From assembly GCA_021775835.1 (NCBI GenBank), contig JAJFHC010000154.1, forward strand, positions 1 to 13,433: a stretch of 13,433 nucleotides of DNA. The letters run 5' to 3'. The notes below the pieces were generated by a model. The model made no database searches and was not told the DNA's origin. It saw only the letters and a list, made by a program, of their open reading frames with translations. Each line of letters opens with the position of its first letter. Positions within the stretch are counted from its first letter, which is position 1. The stretch comes from Hyphomicrobiales bacterium. Lineage in GTDB: Bacteria > Pseudomonadota > Alphaproteobacteria > Rhizobiales > JAJFHC01. The position numbers were made by a program, and so were the translations under genes. Shown here piece after piece: positions 13,420 to 13,433 of this stretch.

Positions 13420-13433
13420 TTACCTTTCCTTCG

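Overview
The window looks like chromosomal DNA of an alphaproteobacterium, probably a marine or soil Rhodospirillales-like lineage. The reasons are the moderate-to-high GC genes, the grouping of a U-type Fe-S scaffold, folE, hisI, a patatin and a CBS-pair protein, a PAS_5-type protein beside a PilZ protein, and a LapG-like (BTLCP) protease. The genus cannot be read from the sequence. No plasmid, phage, CRISPR, tRNA or rRNA feature was seen.

Layout. (1) Positions 1-139 are the right end of an IS3-family insertion sequence: the last 32 residues of its transposase and the right terminal inverted repeat. (2) Positions 206-2504 (minus) hold a two-gene operon: a small secreted protein of unknown function, then a membrane PAS-type hybrid-free histidine kinase with no response regulator beside it. 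A hairpin overlaps the presumed ribosome binding site of the first gene, and an 11-bp-spaced tandem repeat lies upstream. (3) Positions 2676-5683 hold housekeeping enzymes: an IscU/SufU/NifU-like scaffold (minus), divergent from folE, hisI and a patatin-like phospholipase (plus). (4) Positions 5923-7333 hold a phytanoyl-CoA-dioxygenase-family oxygenase (plus) converging on a two-CBS-domain protein (minus). (5) Positions 7747-9650 hold a DUF2157 polytopic membrane protein translationally coupled to a GDYXXLXY-family protein. Its stop codon overlaps the stop of a convergent rhomboid protease (9647-10387, minus). (6) Positions 10718-13294 hold a PAS_5 protein, a tandem PilZ protein and a LapG-like periplasmic cysteine protease. 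These suggest a surface or biofilm theme, separated by long leaders with palindromes and an AT-rich block. The window ends in a GC-rich terminator-like structure.

How the genes fit together. FolE makes dihydroneopterin triphosphate for folate or pterin synthesis. HisI catalyses one histidine-pathway step away from any other his gene. The scaffold handles Fe-S assembly. The last third may link c-di-GMP binding (PilZ) with proteolysis at the cell surface (LapG-like), but no cyclase, phosphodiesterase, LapD or LapA gene lies inside the window, so that link is an inference. Nothing here is a clearly new multi-gene system. The best leads are the orphan kinase with its secreted partner and structured leader, the DUF2157/GDYXXLXY/rhomboid membrane cluster, two metal-site substitutions (scaffold and HisI), and several unassigned palindromes in the intergenic regions.
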